Positions 28,849 through 38,896 of a stretch of DNA of 64,000 bases are shown piece after piece. The notes under the pieces are model-generated. The model saw only the letters and a program-made list of their open reading frames with translations, had not been told where the DNA came from and did no database searches. Location of the stretch: positions 166,402 through 230,401 of the forward strand of contig PAJP01000005.1 of the NCBI GenBank assembly GCA_002706095.1. The letters run 5' to 3'. The position numbers and the translations under genes were made by a program. Source of the stretch: Methylophaga sp. Lineage in GTDB: Bacteria > Pseudomonadota > Gammaproteobacteria > Nitrosococcales > Methylophagaceae. Positions within the stretch are counted from its first letter, which is position 1. Every line of letters starts with the position of its first letter.

Positions 28849-29889
28849 ATGGATGACGATAAGAAAAAAGCGCTAGGCGCCGCGCTTGGTCAAATTGAGA
28901 AGCAATTTGGTAAAGGCTCTGTTATGCGTCTGGGTGATAATGTCGCAGCTCGTGACGTGTCAGCCGTATCTTCTGGCTCAATTGGGCTAGACGTTGCACT
29001 TGGTATAGGTGGTCTTCCTCGTGGTCGTGTTATTGAAATTTACGGACCAGAATCTTCAGGTAAAACTACATTGACGTTGCATGCTATCGCTGAGATGCAA
29101 AAAACAGGTGGTACAGCCGCGTTTGTGGATGCTGAACATGCTCTTGATCCTGTTTACGCTGAAAAATTAGGTGTCAATATTGATGACCTGCTGGTTTCTC
29201 AGCCTGACACAGGTGAACAAGCCTTAGAAATCACCGATATGCTGGTTCGTTCCGGTGCTGTGGATATCGTAGTGGTAGACTCCGTTGCCGCATTGACGCC
29301 AAAAGCGGAAATCGAAGGTGATATGGGTGACAGTCACATGGGGCTTCAGGCTCGTTTAATGTCACAAGCATTACGTAAGCTGACCGCTAACATTAAACGC
29401 TCCAATACGCTGGTTATCTTCATCAACCAGATTCGTATGAAAATTGGTGTCATGTTTGGTAACCCTGAAACCACAACAGGTGGTAACGCGCTTAAATTCT
29501 ATGCCTCTGTACGTTTGGATATCAGACGTATTGGTGCAATCAAAAAAGGTGATGAGATTCTGGGTAACGAAACCCGTGTCAAAGTCGTCAAAAATAAAGT
29601 CGCTCCGCCCTTCAAACAGGTTGAATTCGACATCATGTATGGTGAAGGTATTTCACGTGAAGGTGAATTGATTGATTTAGGCGTTCAACAGAATATTGTC
29701 GAAAAATCAGGCGCTTGGTATAGCTACAACGGAACACGTATCGGTCAGGGTAAAGATAATGTGCGTGGCTATCTTAAAGAAAACCCAGAAATGTCGGCTG
29801 AAATTGAAAGCAAAATACGTGAAACCATGTTGCCTAAAAAGACAGCCAAAAAAGATGATAGCGCTGTTGAGGACGACGTCGAGGCGTGA
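28849..29889 (+). CDS. recA: Recombinase A
   Basis: A 346-residue RecA. Walker [10 protein letters not shown] starts at residue 66, and the Walker B region reads [20 protein letters not shown]. Loop L2 is [20 protein letters not shown], and the acidic C-terminal tail is [11 protein letters not shown]. It forms the strand-exchange filament and triggers LexA cleavage. The recX start (GTG) overlaps its stop by four bases. Confidence 0.98.
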   Translation: MDDDKKKALGAALGQIEKQFGKGSVMRLGDNVAARDVSAVSSGSIGLDVALGIGGLPRGRVIEIYGPESSGKTTLTLHAIAEMQKTGGTAAFVDAEHALDPVYAEKLGVNIDDLLVSQPDTGEQALEITDMLVRSGAVDIVVVDSVAALTPKAEIEGDMGDSHMGLQARLMSQALRKLTANIKRSNTLVIFINQIRMKIGVMFGNPETTTGGNALKFYASVRLDIRRIGAIKKGDEILGNETRVKVVKNKVAPPFKQVEFDIMYGEGISREGELIDLGVQQNIVEKSGAWYSYNGTRIGQGKDNVRGYLKENPEMSAEIESKIRETMLPKKTAKKDDSAVEDDVEA

Positions 29890-30335
29890 AGCAATCAGCC
29901 AGTGCACGAGCCGTAAGCTATTTAGCCAACCGCGAACATAGTGCTCATGAATTGGCACAAAAGCTCAACAAAGCAGGTTTTGATGCAGAAGAAGTTGAGA
30001 AAGTTATTCAACAACTAAAAGAAACAAATCTGCAAAGTGATGTTCGATTTGCTGAAAGCTTTATCCGTTCGAGAGCAAATCGAGGTTATGGTGCGGTTCG
30101 CATCAACATGGAATTAAAAGATCGGGGTGTGGCTGCCGACATCATCACCGAATGCATGACCGCGGCAGAAATAGATTGGTTTACGCTTGCCTCAGAAGTA
30201 CGTTGTAAGCGTTTTGGCGAGGAAATGCCTGATGATTATAAAAGCCGAGCAAAACAGCAAAGGTTTTTACAGTATCGGGGATTTACTCATGAACAGATAA
30301 CGGAAAGTTTTAATTTAACCGACGATGAAAAGTAG
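29886..30335 (+). CDS. recX: Regulatory protein RecX
   Basis: A 149-residue all-helical protein that limits RecA filaments. It shows [20 protein letters not shown] and [20 protein letters not shown], typical of RecX tandem three-helix repeats. It starts with GTG inside the recA stop region and its end overlaps alaS by 11 bases, so recA-recX-alaS is a tightly packed operon. Confidence 0.94.
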   Translation: MKQSASARAVSYLANREHSAHELAQKLNKAGFDAEEVEKVIQQLKETNLQSDVRFAESFIRSRANRGYGAVRINMELKDRGVAADIITECMTAAEIDWFTLASEVRCKRFGEEMPDDYKSRAKQQRFLQYRGFTHEQITESFNLTDDEK

Positions 30336-32928
30336 CGCAGATATTCGCAAGTTGTTTCTCGACTTTTTCGCAAGTAAAGGTCATGAAGTCGTAGCAAGTA
30401 GTCCTCTTGTCCCTGCTAATGACCCCACTCTTCTATTCACCAATGCAGGTATGGTGCAATTTAAGGAAACCTTCTTAGGTCAAGAGACGCGTAAGTACAC
30501 GCGTGCTGTCACGACACAGCGATGTGTGCGTGCCGGCGGTAAACACAATGACTTGGAAAATGTCGGTTACACCGCTCGCCACCATACGTTCTTTGAAATG
30601 CTGGGTAACTTCAGCTTTGGTGATTACTTCAAGCGTGAAGCGATTCAATATGCATGGGAGTTTCTAACAGAAACACTTGGGCTGCCTGCTGAAAAATTGT
30701 GGATCACCGTTTTCGAGGAAGATGATGAAGCGGCTGATATCTGGTTAAAAGAAATTGGTGTTTCAGCAGAACGTTTTTCCCGTATTGGCGCAAAAGATAA
30801 TTTCTGGTCAATGGGTGATACAGGTCCATGTGGCCCATGCTCGGAAATATTCTATGACCACGGTGAAGATGTTGCCGGTGGTCCGCCTGGCACACCAGAA
30901 GAAGATGGCGATCGTTATATCGAAATCTGGAATCTGGTCTTCATGCAGTTCAACCGTTCAGCTGATGGTACCTTGACACCGTTGCCAAAACCTTCTGTGG
31001 ATACGGGCATGGGGCTTGAACGTCTGGCAGCCGTGCTACAACACGTTCATAACAACTACGAAATTGATCTATTCCAACATCTGATCCAAGCGATTCAAAA
31101 ACTGTCTGGTACAGAAGATCACACTAACTTCTCACTACGCGTTATCGCCGATCATATTCGCTCATGTTCATTCATGATCACCGATGGTGTTTATCCATCG
31201 AATGAAGGTCGTGGTTATGTCTTGCGTCGTATTATCCGTCGCGCGATTCGTCATGGTCATAAGCTCGGACTCAAAGACAACTTTTTCTACAAGCTGGTGC
31301 AACCTCTTGTTGATGAAATGGGCGAAGCATTTCCTGAACTTGCCCAATCGCAGGAACTTGTCGAAAAAGCACTTCAACAAGAAGAAGCACGCTTTGCTGA
31401 CACGCTGGATAATGGTTTAAAAATTCTGGATCAAGCCATTGAAGACATGGGTGATAAAGAGATTCCAGGTGAAACTGTTTTCTTACTCTATGATACATAC
31501 GGCTTCCCTATCGATCTGACTGCAGATATTGCTCGCGAACGCGGCCTGACAATTGATATCGCTGGTTTTGAACGCGCCATGGAAGCACAACGTAGTCGTG
31601 CCCGTAGTGCGAGTCAGTTCTCAGGTGGTTTATCAGACCAAATTACTATTGATAGTAGTACAGAATTTTGTGGTTACGACCTCACTCAACATGACAGCAC
31701 CATCCTGGCAATCATCGTCAATGGCGAACATGTTGATAGCATTTCTGAAGGTCAGGAAGGGTTAATCGTATTAGACAAGACCCCTTTCTATGCTGAGTCT
31801 GGTGGTCAGGTAGGCGATCATGGTGACATCAACGCAGATAACGCGAGCTTCACGGTTACCGATACGCGTAAACAATCTCAAGCATTCACACATATCGGTC
31901 GATGTGAACATGGCCGTTTCCAAGTTGGTCAACATGTCACCGCACAGATTGATGAAAATAACCGTCTGGCGACAGCATTAAATCACTCAGCGACGCATTT
32001 ATTACATGCGGCTTTACGTAAAGTTCTTGGCGAGCATGTGATGCAGAAAGGTTCATTAGTCAATCCACAACGTTTGCGCTTTGACTTTTCACACTTTGAG
32101 CCTGTGACACCAGCTCAGCTACGTGAAATCGAACGTTTAGTAAACCAACAAATTCGCCTCAACCACCCTGTTGAAACTCGTTTAATGGCCATAGAAGAAG
32201 CGAAGAAAAGCGGCGCAATGGCTTTGTTTGGCGAGAAATACGATGACGAAGTCCGTGTATTGAGCATGAGCGATTTCTCAATCGAACTCTGTGGTGGTAC
32301 CCATGTTAAACAAACCGGTGACATCGGTATGCTCAAGATTATTTCTGAAGCGGGTATTGCATCGGGCGTGCGTCGTATTGAAGCCGTCACCGGTGAAAAA
32401 GCGATTGATTACATAGAGCAAATGGAATCAACCCTCACTGATGTATCCGAGTTACTAAAAGCTAAACCTGCCAATGTACAAGACAAAGCCTCACAGCTGG
32501 TGCAAAGGCAACGTGAGTTAGAAAAAGAACTGGACGTTTTAAAAGCTAAATTAGCCAGCAGTGCAGGCAATGATTTAGCAGATTCTGCTACGGACATTAA
32601 CGGTATCAAAGTATTAGCTTCCACGTTGGAAGGCGCTGATGGTAAATCACTTCGAGACACCGTCGATCAGCTCAAAAATAAGCTTGGCACGGCTGCTATT
32701 GTACTCACCGCTGTCCAGGATGAAAAAATTACAATTATTGCTGGCGTTACTAAGGATATTACCGATAAAATCCGCGCCGGAGATCTGGTTGGTCATATAG
32801 CTAGTCAGGTTGGTGGTAAAGGTGGCGGTCGTCCTGATATGGCTCAAGGCGGCGGTAATGAACCTCAGAACCTGGCAGCAGCTCTAGCTTCTGTACCAGA
32901 CTGGGTGACTTCGAAGTTGGAAAACTAA
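30325..32928 (+). CDS. alaS: Alanyl-tRNA synthetase
   Basis: An 867-residue class II synthetase. The catalytic core begins [20 protein letters not shown] and includes [19 protein letters not shown] and [14 protein letters not shown]. The editing domain has the zinc ligands [11 protein letters not shown] and CGGTH. The C-terminal DHHA1-like domain ends [20 protein letters not shown]. It overlaps recX by 11 bases and is followed two bases later by lysC. Confidence 0.98.
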   Translation: MKSSADIRKLFLDFFASKGHEVVASSPLVPANDPTLLFTNAGMVQFKETFLGQETRKYTRAVTTQRCVRAGGKHNDLENVGYTARHHTFFEMLGNFSFGDYFKREAIQYAWEFLTETLGLPAEKLWITVFEEDDEAADIWLKEIGVSAERFSRIGAKDNFWSMGDTGPCGPCSEIFYDHGEDVAGGPPGTPEEDGDRYIEIWNLVFMQFNRSADGTLTPLPKPSVDTGMGLERLAAVLQHVHNNYEIDLFQHLIQAIQKLSGTEDHTNFSLRVIADHIRSCSFMITDGVYPSNEGRGYVLRRIIRRAIRHGHKLGLKDNFFYKLVQPLVDEMGEAFPELAQSQELVEKALQQEEARFADTLDNGLKILDQAIEDMGDKEIPGETVFLLYDTYGFPIDLTADIARERGLTIDIAGFERAMEAQRSRARSASQFSGGLSDQITIDSSTEFCGYDLTQHDSTILAIIVNGEHVDSISEGQEGLIVLDKTPFYAESGGQVGDHGDINADNASFTVTDTRKQSQAFTHIGRCEHGRFQVGQHVTAQIDENNRLATALNHSATHLLHAALRKVLGEHVMQKGSLVNPQRLRFDFSHFEPVTPAQLREIERLVNQQIRLNHPVETRLMAIEEAKKSGAMALFGEKYDDEVRVLSMSDFSIELCGGTHVKQTGDIGMLKIISEAGIASGVRRIEAVTGEKAIDYIEQMESTLTDVSELLKAKPANVQDKASQLVQRQRELEKELDVLKAKLASSAGNDLADSATDINGIKVLASTLEGADGKSLRDTVDQLKNKLGTAAIVLTAVQDEKITIIAGVTKDITDKIRAGDLVGHIASQVGGKGGGRPDMAQGGGNEPQNLAAALASVPDWVTSKLEN

Positions 32929-32930
32929 GC

Positions 32931-34154
32931 ATGTCTTTAATTGTTCAAAAATATGGTGGCACATCTGTTGGCTCCGCTGAACGTATCCGTGAAGTAGCCA
33001 AAAAGATCATTGATTATCGTAATCAAGGTCATGATTTAGTCGTTGTCGTTTCAGCGATGAGTGGCGAAACAAATCGTTTAATCGATTTAGCCAAACAGCT
33101 AAGCGATAACCCGCGTGGCCGTGAGTTAGATGTGCTTTTATCAACAGGTGAGCAAGTTACCATTGCACTGCTGAGCTTGACACTTGCTCAAATGGGTATG
33201 CCCGCTGTTTCTTACACAGGCAGTCAAGTCCGCATCCTGACTGATAACGCACATAACAAAGCACGGATTATAGAGATTGACGACAAGAATATTCGTCAGG
33301 ATCTCAATCAGGGAAAAGTGGTCGTCGTTGCAGGATTTCAGGGGTGTGATGAGAATGGCAACATCACCACTCTTGGTCGCGGTGGTAGTGACACAACAGC
33401 TGTTGCATTAGCAGCTGCATTAAAAGCGGATGAATGCCAGATATACACTGATGTCGATGGCGTCTATACCACTGATCCCAGAGTTGTTTCTGAAGCACGT
33501 CGCCTAGACTCTATTACTTTCGAAGAAATGCTGGAAATGGCCAGCTTAGGTGCAAAAGTTTTGCAAATACGCTCTGTCGAATTTGCGAGTAAATATAACG
33601 TCCCATTACGTGTCCTTTCCTCATTTACTGAAGGTGGTGGCACATTAATCGCGGCTGAGGACCCATCAATGGAACAAGCTTTAATTTCAGGTATTGCATT
33701 TAATCGTGATGAAGCCAAACTGACTATTCTTGGTGTACCTGATCACCCTGGCATTGCTTCACAAATTCTCGGCCCTATCGCAGCTGAGAACATTGAAGTC
33801 GATATGATCATTCAAAATACCGGTCATGACTCGACAACAGACTTTACATTTACTGTTCATCGCAATGACTATCAAGCTGCATTAACTATCTTACAAAGAA
33901 CGGCTGAGGAGCTGGGTGCCAGAGAAGTTAATGGTAACGAAAAAATTGCCAAAATCTCTGTTGTCGGTGTAGGCATGCGCTCGCACGCAGGTATTGCCAG
34001 CACAATGTTCGGTTCACTAGCAAAAGAAAACATCAATATCAGTATGATATCCACTTCAGAAATCAAAATCTCTGTGGTTATTGATGAGAAATACCTGGAG
34101 CTGGGGGTTAGAACATTACATAAGGCATTTAATCTAGAACAAGCACCTGCTTAA
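32931..34154 (+). CDS. lysC: Aspartate kinase
   Basis: A 407-residue monofunctional aspartokinase. The kinase domain has IVQKYGGTSVGSAERI, FQGCDENGNITTLGRGGSDT and EIYTDVDG-like residues (QIYTDVDGVYTTDPR). Two C-terminal ACT domains (from about residue 265) include SVVGVGMRSHAGIASTMF and allow feedback inhibition by lysine and threonine. It starts the aspartate family pathway to lysine, threonine and methionine. It lies two bases after alaS. Confidence 0.96.
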   Translation: MSLIVQKYGGTSVGSAERIREVAKKIIDYRNQGHDLVVVVSAMSGETNRLIDLAKQLSDNPRGRELDVLLSTGEQVTIALLSLTLAQMGMPAVSYTGSQVRILTDNAHNKARIIEIDDKNIRQDLNQGKVVVVAGFQGCDENGNITTLGRGGSDTTAVALAAALKADECQIYTDVDGVYTTDPRVVSEARRLDSITFEEMLEMASLGAKVLQIRSVEFASKYNVPLRVLSSFTEGGGTLIAAEDPSMEQALISGIAFNRDEAKLTILGVPDHPGIASQILGPIAAENIEVDMIIQNTGHDSTTDFTFTVHRNDYQAALTILQRTAEELGAREVNGNEKIAKISVVGVGMRSHAGIASTMFGSLAKENINISMISTSEIKISVVIDEKYLELGVRTLHKAFNLEQAPA

Positions 34155-34234
34155 AAGCTAAATGCTTGAGTCTCGTCATGTTTTTGAGATGATTTTATCG
34201 CTTAGATGTTCTGTTCCTGATAAAATATTATCTG

Positions 34235-34396
34235 AACAATGGATAAAAAAGTTTTTTTTATAGTCCATGAATAAAGAGGCGAGAAGACCTCTACATAAAT
34301 GAATAGGACAAAGGCACGAGGCCTGATCAATCGAAAGGAGTCATCATAATTCTCCTGATACCTCGGCCTAATTTTTGAGAGTAAGGGGAAAAAAAC
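34235..34396 (+). promoter_or_regulatory. Structured GGA-rich leader of csrA
   Basis: The 242-base lysC-csrA gap holds a small hairpin AGAGG/CCTCT (34275-34292). A larger one follows, with CGAGG pairing CCTCG as outer stem and AGGAG/CTCCT as inner stem (about 34316-34375), ending in ATTTTT. GGA triplets lie at 34241, 34306, 34337 and 34387; the last is inside the ribosome site AAGGGG (34383-34388). CsrA binds GGA motifs, and its own leader is a known target in E. coli, so autoregulation is a reasonable inference. The larger hairpin could also act as an attenuator. Confidence 0.45.
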
Positions 34397-34582
34397 ATGT
34401 TAATACTCACACGTCGTGTTGGCGAATCACTCATCATCGGTGACGATGTTGTTGTAAACGTACTTGGTGTTAAAGGTAATCAGGTAAGAATTGGTGTAGA
34501 CGCTCCTAAAGACGTCACCGTGCACCGTGAAGAAATCTACGATCGCATTCAGGCTGAAAAAGATCAGCCAAATGTGAGTTAA
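34397..34582 (+). CDS. csrA: Carbon storage regulator CsrA
   Basis: A 61-residue RNA-binding dimer: [40 protein letters not shown] and YDRIQAEKD. It has the conserved Arg/Leu RNA-contact residues in both the first strand and the VHREEI strand. It binds GGA in mRNA leaders and controls carbon flux, motility and biofilm. The order alaS-lysC-csrA-tRNA-Ser-tRNA-Arg is classical for gammaproteobacteria. Confidence 0.97.
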   Translation: MLILTRRVGESLIIGDDVVVNVLGVKGNQVRIGVDAPKDVTVHREEIYDRIQAEKDQPNVS

Positions 34583-34638
34583 ATTTACAATTATCACTAG
34601 CCAAATCGTTATCATCTGATATACTAGGCGGCTTTGAT

Positions 34639-34728
34639 GGAGAGCTGGCCGAGTGGCTGAAGGCGCGCCCCTGCTAAGGGCGTATAGGTTTACCCCTATC
34701 GAGGGTTCGAATCCCTCGCTCTCCGCCA
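34639..34728 (+). tRNA. tRNA-Ser(GCU)
   Basis: A 90-nt class II tRNA with acceptor GGAGAGC/GCTCTCC, anticodon GCT at 34673-34675 in stem CGCCC/GGGCG, a long variable arm and encoded CCA at 34726-34728. Confidence 0.97.
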
Positions 34729-34776
34729 TAAATTTATTGAAGGCATCTTTGTATGCTTGTATAATAAGCGGCTTTA

Positions 34777-34853
34777 GCGCCCGTAGCTCAGCTGGATAGA
34801 GTACCTGGCTACGAACCAGGCGGTCGCACGTTCGAATCGTGCCGGGCGCGCCA
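34777..34853 (+). tRNA. tRNA-Arg(ACG), copy 1
   Basis: A 77-nt tRNA with acceptor GCGCCCG/CGGGCGC, anticodon ACG at 34811-34813 in stem CCTGG/CCAGG, T-loop GTTCGAATC and encoded CCA. The A34 is normally converted to inosine by TadA. Confidence 0.97.
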
Positions 34854-34868
34854 TTTAAGTACATAATC

Positions 34869-34902
34869 AAGCAGTCACCGAGAAATCGGGACTGCTTTTT
34901 TA
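34869..34902 (+). terminator. Terminator between the two tRNA-Arg copies
   Basis: The stem AAGCAGTC/GACTGCTT (34869-34876 and 34890-34897) is extended by CCGA/TCGG, closed by a GAAA tetraloop, and followed by a T-run. It separates two identical tRNA-Arg genes, so the second copy needs its own promoter or read-through. Confidence 0.85.
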
Positions 34903-34928
34903 TTTCAATAAGCGATCACAGATAGATA

Positions 34929-35005
34929 GCGCCCGTAGCTCAGCTGGATAGAGTACCTGGCTACGAACCAGGCGGTCGCACGTTCGAATCGTGCCGGGCG
35001 CGCCA
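34929..35005 (+). tRNA. tRNA-Arg(ACG), copy 2
   Basis: Identical over all 77 bases to the copy at 34777, with anticodon ACG at 34963-34965 and encoded CCA. It is a tandem gene duplication; no clear terminator follows. Confidence 0.97.
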
Positions 35006-35335
35006 TCTGTCTTTGTCGTTAAACCTCTACCCCTTCTCCCTGCCTCTCCTAATATAAGCTACTTATAAGGTAGTTAAAAACTAGACTCACAAAGTTGCTT
35101 ATATTTTCCAGTTAAACAATCAACGTCTGCGATATTTCTCAATTGATGCTTTATTACAGCATCCGTTTTGTCATCCAATTAAGAAGATATGGAAAAAATT
35201 GTTGGCTGCTCTCATTCTTATATAAATAAGAGTCTATTTATACTGATATGACGCGTTCAGTAAATCGTTGCAGATATTCGGGACCGAAAGGATGCTTCCT
35301 AGTATGTACTCATCTTAAAAGCTACTGTCAGCTGT
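35006..35335. other. AT-rich intergenic stretch, no gene seen
   Basis: 330 bases between the second tRNA-Arg and the convergent TSUP transporter. I see no ORF with a ribosome site, no tRNA and no strong hairpin with a T-run. A weak repeat (GCTACTTATAAGGTAG) is present near 35059. Confidence 0.5.
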
Positions 35336-36160
35336 TTACATAAATACTTGAACTAACATACGTAGCCCGGTTATCAGCAATACAACTGCAAACACTTTCT
35401 TGAGATTTCGAGCATTTAATTTGGCTGCCAGGGTAGCGCCAACCGGAGCAAATAACACCGTTAACGGCACAATACATACAAAGCCGATGATATTCACTAA
35501 GCCAAATGTGCCTGCAGGGGCATCTAATGGTGTGCTCCCGATAAACAACATGGTAAGAGCGCCAGGTAAGGAGATAATTAAACCTATGGCTGCTGCAGTA
35601 CCCACAGCCTTGTGTGCGGGATAGTTATATAAAGTCAGTAATGGCACAGAGAGTGTGCCACCGCCGATACCGACCATAGAGCTAAAAAAGCCAATAGCCG
35701 AGCCCATCACTGATTGACCCAGCTTGTCGGGTAATTGCTGAAATAAAGCAGATTTATTTGTCCTTATCAACATATTCAATGCTGATAAGGTCGCAATAAT
35801 GCCGAATAATGCTGTCAGCCACACTCCATCAACACGTGTCACCAACCAACTTCCTATTAAAACACCAACAAGAATAAACACAGCCCAGCGCTTTAAAAGA
35901 GCGAAATCGACATTACCTTTCTTACTGTGTGAATAAATCGAGCTGAGTGATGTTGGCACTATTGTGGCCAGGGAAGTGGCTGTTGCAATGACCATGGCAG
36001 AATCTGGCGAGACACCAAAGCTTTGAAACAGGAAAAACAGCACGGGCACAATGACAATGCCGCCCCCTACTCCCAGTAATCCTGCCAGCACGCCAGCGAA
36101 TATGCCCGTCGCCATCAGCGCCAAAAATGTGGTGATATTTGTTGTTATGAATTCAAGCAC
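35336..36160 (-). CDS. TSUP (TauE/SafE) family transporter
   Basis: A 274-residue protein with about eight membrane segments and the family glycine motifs: GVLAGLLGVGGGIVIVPVLF near the N terminus and SSMVGIGGGTLSVPLLTLYN after the midpoint, reflecting its two-fold internal repeat. TSUP members move sulfite, sulfoacetate or other small organosulfur anions. It lies 81 bases downstream of mesD on the same strand, so cotranscription is possible and a sulfur-linked role is suggested. Substrate is unproven. Confidence 0.88.
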   Translation of the reverse strand: MLEFITTNITTFLALMATGIFAGVLAGLLGVGGGIVIVPVLFFLFQSFGVSPDSAMVIATATSLATIVPTSLSSIYSHSKKGNVDFALLKRWAVFILVGVLIGSWLVTRVDGVWLTALFGIIATLSALNMLIRTNKSALFQQLPDKLGQSVMGSAIGFFSSMVGIGGGTLSVPLLTLYNYPAHKAVGTAAAIGLIISLPGALTMLFIGSTPLDAPAGTFGLVNIIGFVCIVPLTVLFAPVGATLAAKLNARNLKKVFAVVLLITGLRMLVQVFM

Positions 36161-36241
36161 TCTCGTTTACTTCTCTATGCGATAAAACACTCGTAATCAC
36201 ACCATGAGACTGATATGGCCTCATGGGTTTTACATTTACGT

Positions 36242-37276
36242 TTAAGACGACAGTTCATTTCTGATGATGTCTGCTCCAGCACTCAATGCCTTCAGCTTGC
36301 CAAGCGCCAAGTCACGTGGCAAAGGGGCCATACCACAGTTCGTACAAGGGTAAAGGTTTTCGGCATCCACAAATTGAAGTGCTTGTCGCAGGGTATTCGC
36401 CACCTCATCTGCCGTCTCTATGCTGCTGCTCGCCACATCGATGGCACCCACCATAATCTTCTTACCTCGAATCAGTTCGATGAGCTCCATCGGCACATGT
36501 GAGTTGTGACATTCCAGAGAAATCATATCAAGACTGGACTGTTGTAGCTTGGGAAAGATCGCTTCATATTGTCGCCATTCTGAACCTAATGTTTTTTTCC
36601 AATCAGTGTTGGCTTTGATGCCATAGCCATAACAAATATGAACAGCTGTTTCACAAGTGAGTCCTTCTACAGCTCTTTCTAGGGTTGCCATTCCCCAATC
36701 ATTCACCTCATCAAAAAACACGTTAAAAGCCGGCTCATCAAACTGGATAATATCGACTCCGGCTGCCTCGAGTTCTTTTGCTTCTTGATTCAAAATTTTG
36801 GCAAATTCCCAGGCCAGCTTTTCCCGGCTTTTGTAATGACCATCGTATAAAGTATCAATCATGGTCATAGGACCAGGCAGCGCCCATTTAATTGGCTGAT
36901 CTGTTTGTTCACGCAGAAATCTGGCATCTTCGACAAAAACAGGTTTTTGTCGGCTTACCGCTCCCACAACCGTTGGAACACTGGCATCATAACGGTCACG
37001 GATCTTGACTGTTTCACGCTTATCGAAGTCGACCCCATCAAGATGTTCAATAAATGTGGTCACAAAGTGTTGGCGTGATTGTTCACCATCACTGACGATA
37101 TCAATACCAGCACGTTGTTGTTCGTGTAGTGACAGTTTTAAAGCATCGTGTTTACCATGGGCTAATGCATCACCTTCTAATTTCCAAGGAGACCAGAGCT
37201 TTTCAGGTTCTGCCAGCCAAGATGGTTTCGGCAAACTACCAGCTGTTGATGTGGGTAATAGTTTTTTCATAATCAT
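36242..37276 (-). CDS. mesD: Core methionine synthase MesD (folate- and cobalamin-independent)
   Basis: A 344-residue protein homologous to the C-terminal catalytic half of MetE, without the N-terminal folate-binding half. Zinc ligands are visible as H and C in AVHICYGYG, E in MISLECHNSH and C in YPCTNCGMAPL. Homocysteine-site residues lie in STAGSLPKP and FDEPAF. Bacterial core synthases of the MesD family were shown genetically to make methionine without methyl-folate or cobalamin, needing the DUF1852 protein MesX and oxygen. The upstream neighbour here is exactly that protein, 21 bases away. The methyl donor is unknown to me. An internal ATG six bases downstream (37270) is an equally possible start. 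Confidence 0.88.
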   Translation of the reverse strand: MIMKKLLPTSTAGSLPKPSWLAEPEKLWSPWKLEGDALAHGKHDALKLSLHEQQRAGIDIVSDGEQSRQHFVTTFIEHLDGVDFDKRETVKIRDRYDASVPTVVGAVSRQKPVFVEDARFLREQTDQPIKWALPGPMTMIDTLYDGHYKSREKLAWEFAKILNQEAKELEAAGVDIIQFDEPAFNVFFDEVNDWGMATLERAVEGLTCETAVHICYGYGIKANTDWKKTLGSEWRQYEAIFPKLQQSSLDMISLECHNSHVPMELIELIRGKKIMVGAIDVASSSIETADEVANTLRQALQFVDAENLYPCTNCGMAPLPRDLALGKLKALSAGADIIRNELSS

Positions 37277-37297
37277 AATTTCTATATTGTAAGTAGA

Positions 37298-38275
37298 CTA
37301 GGAAGCGTAATTCTCAAACCATTTCTGCAGCACGGCCTGATATGGTTTGATGAAATGCTCTTCTGCAAATTTGCCTTGTTTAACAGCTAACTGACTGCGT
37401 TCTTCTCGGTCATACACAATTTGTGTAATTGAGTGATCAGCATGTCTCAGATTAGGCTTGTAGAGATTACCCGCCACGGCATTGGCGTTATAAATCTCTG
37501 GTCGGTAGATTTTCTGAAATGTTTCCATGGTGCTGATCGTGGCGATAAGCTCAAGGTTGGTGTAATCCGTGAGTAAATCGCCGAAAAAGTAGAATGCCAA
37601 TGGCGCCACACTATTTGGAGGCATAAAGTAGCGAACTTTAAAGCCCATTTTTTCGAAATATTTTTCTGTGAGAGACGATTCATTAGCGTTGTACTCGACT
37701 CCTAGGATGGGGTGTTGATTTTCAGTGCGCTCGTAGGTTTTATTATCAGACACGCTCAGGCAAATCACTGGCGGTTTATTAAAATTCGCTTTGTAAGTAT
37801 CTGAGCACACAAAATATTTAAACAACTTGCCATGAAGCTCACCAAATCTATCCGGAATGGTGAATTGAGACCGTCCTTTATTATGTTCCTGCAGTAACAC
37901 ACTAAAATCATAATCTCGTACATAGGATGAAAAATTATTGCCGACGATGCCTTCGATACGCTTGTTTGTTTTTTTATCAAGAATATAGGTCTTCAACATT
38001 TCAATAGATGGAAAGTGTTGTCCATTGCCTTCAATATCAATGTCGACCGAAATGATTTCAAGCTCGACAGCATAACGTTCCCCTCTAGGATTATCCCAAT
38101 TCGCTAAGGCATTGAAACGACTGTCTACCATTCTTAAAGCATTACGCAAATTCTCCCGACGTCTCTCTCCTCTCGCTAAATTAGCGAAGTTGGTCGTGAT
38201 CCGTGTGTTATCAGAAGGCTGATAATTCTCGTCGAAACGAATGCGCTTAATCGTATACTCAAAGTCTGTATTCAT
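37298..38275 (-). CDS. mesX: MesX (DUF1852), partner of MesD
   Basis: A soluble protein of about 325 residues from the start chosen here. The frame stays open to 38365, but the conserved family start is, as I recall it, at MNTDFEYTIKRIRFDENY (ATG at 38275), which also has an AGGA element upstream; the longer N terminus has no ribosome site. Other conserved stretches are RITTNFANLARGERRRENLR, FNALANWDNPRGERY and MPPNSVAPLAFYFFGDLL. MesX is required with oxygen for MesD-dependent methionine formation; its reaction is not established. metR lies about 620 bases upstream on the same strand. Confidence 0.85.
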   Translation of the reverse strand: MNTDFEYTIKRIRFDENYQPSDNTRITTNFANLARGERRRENLRNALRMVDSRFNALANWDNPRGERYAVELEIISVDIDIEGNGQHFPSIEMLKTYILDKKTNKRIEGIVGNNFSSYVRDYDFSVLLQEHNKGRSQFTIPDRFGELHGKLFKYFVCSDTYKANFNKPPVICLSVSDNKTYERTENQHPILGVEYNANESSLTEKYFEKMGFKVRYFMPPNSVAPLAFYFFGDLLTDYTNLELIATISTMETFQKIYRPEIYNANAVAGNLYKPNLRHADHSITQIVYDREERSQLAVKQGKFAEEHFIKPYQAVLQKWFENYAS

Positions 38276-38896
38276 CGTGATTCGTGTCCTGTTAAATGCA
38301 ATATCATCTTGATTCATTTCATACGCTGATCGCTGCTTATGCCTAATAGTTGTTTCCAGCTTCAATTAGGTCTTACAAAATCACTTGTGCTTTCAGCGGT
38401 AAGAGAAGTTATACATGGACTTACACATGAATAAAATTGATATTATTTCATATATCGATTAATTAAATTCATGATTTAGATGAACAGAACTGATTATCGA
38501 GGGTTTATGGATAAAACACAGACCGCAAATGTTGCCGAAGAGACATGACATTTATTCTCTCAATTCCATCCATCTTAGTGGAAAACGAATCTAAAGCGCA
38601 CGTATGAAAGGACAATGTTGTGGACAGTCAGATGGTGGAGACACTAAATAGCGTGCTGAGATAATAAGCCTGCGGCTGTCACGAGGAAGAAAAATCACTA
38701 TTACAGCCAATAGAGAAGCCAGACTTTTCGATGAGGCTATGATGTTTATTTACCCGTGTTGTTGAGCGTGACAATTTGTGTCTCAATGACAGTCAACCCT
38801 GATAGTCTCTCTGTCACCATCAACTTCATAGCATCTATATCAGCAATACAATAAAAGCTGATTATCAACCGGTTTTGACTGGACGCTGTGTCAACC
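38276..38896. other. Long non-coding gap between metR and mesX
   Basis: About 620 bases without a convincing gene, unusual in this compact region. Small inverted repeats are visible: CCTAAT/ATTAGG at 38342-38370, TTCAT/ATGAA at 38468-38484 and ATCAGC/GCTGAT at 38839-38862. TGAATAAAATTGA (38429-38441) differs by one base from the MetR box TGAA-N5-TTCA. A promoter and leader for mesX must lie here. ORFs present are 15 codons or fewer. Confidence 0.5.

Noticed and set aside
34427..34870. A 147-codon minus-strand ORF opposite csrA and the tRNAs
   Set aside because: Its translation contains GTIRTCDRLVRSQV-like and SEGFEPSI-like stretches, which are known false proteins read from antisense tRNA-Arg and tRNA-Ser genes. 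It also covers csrA.
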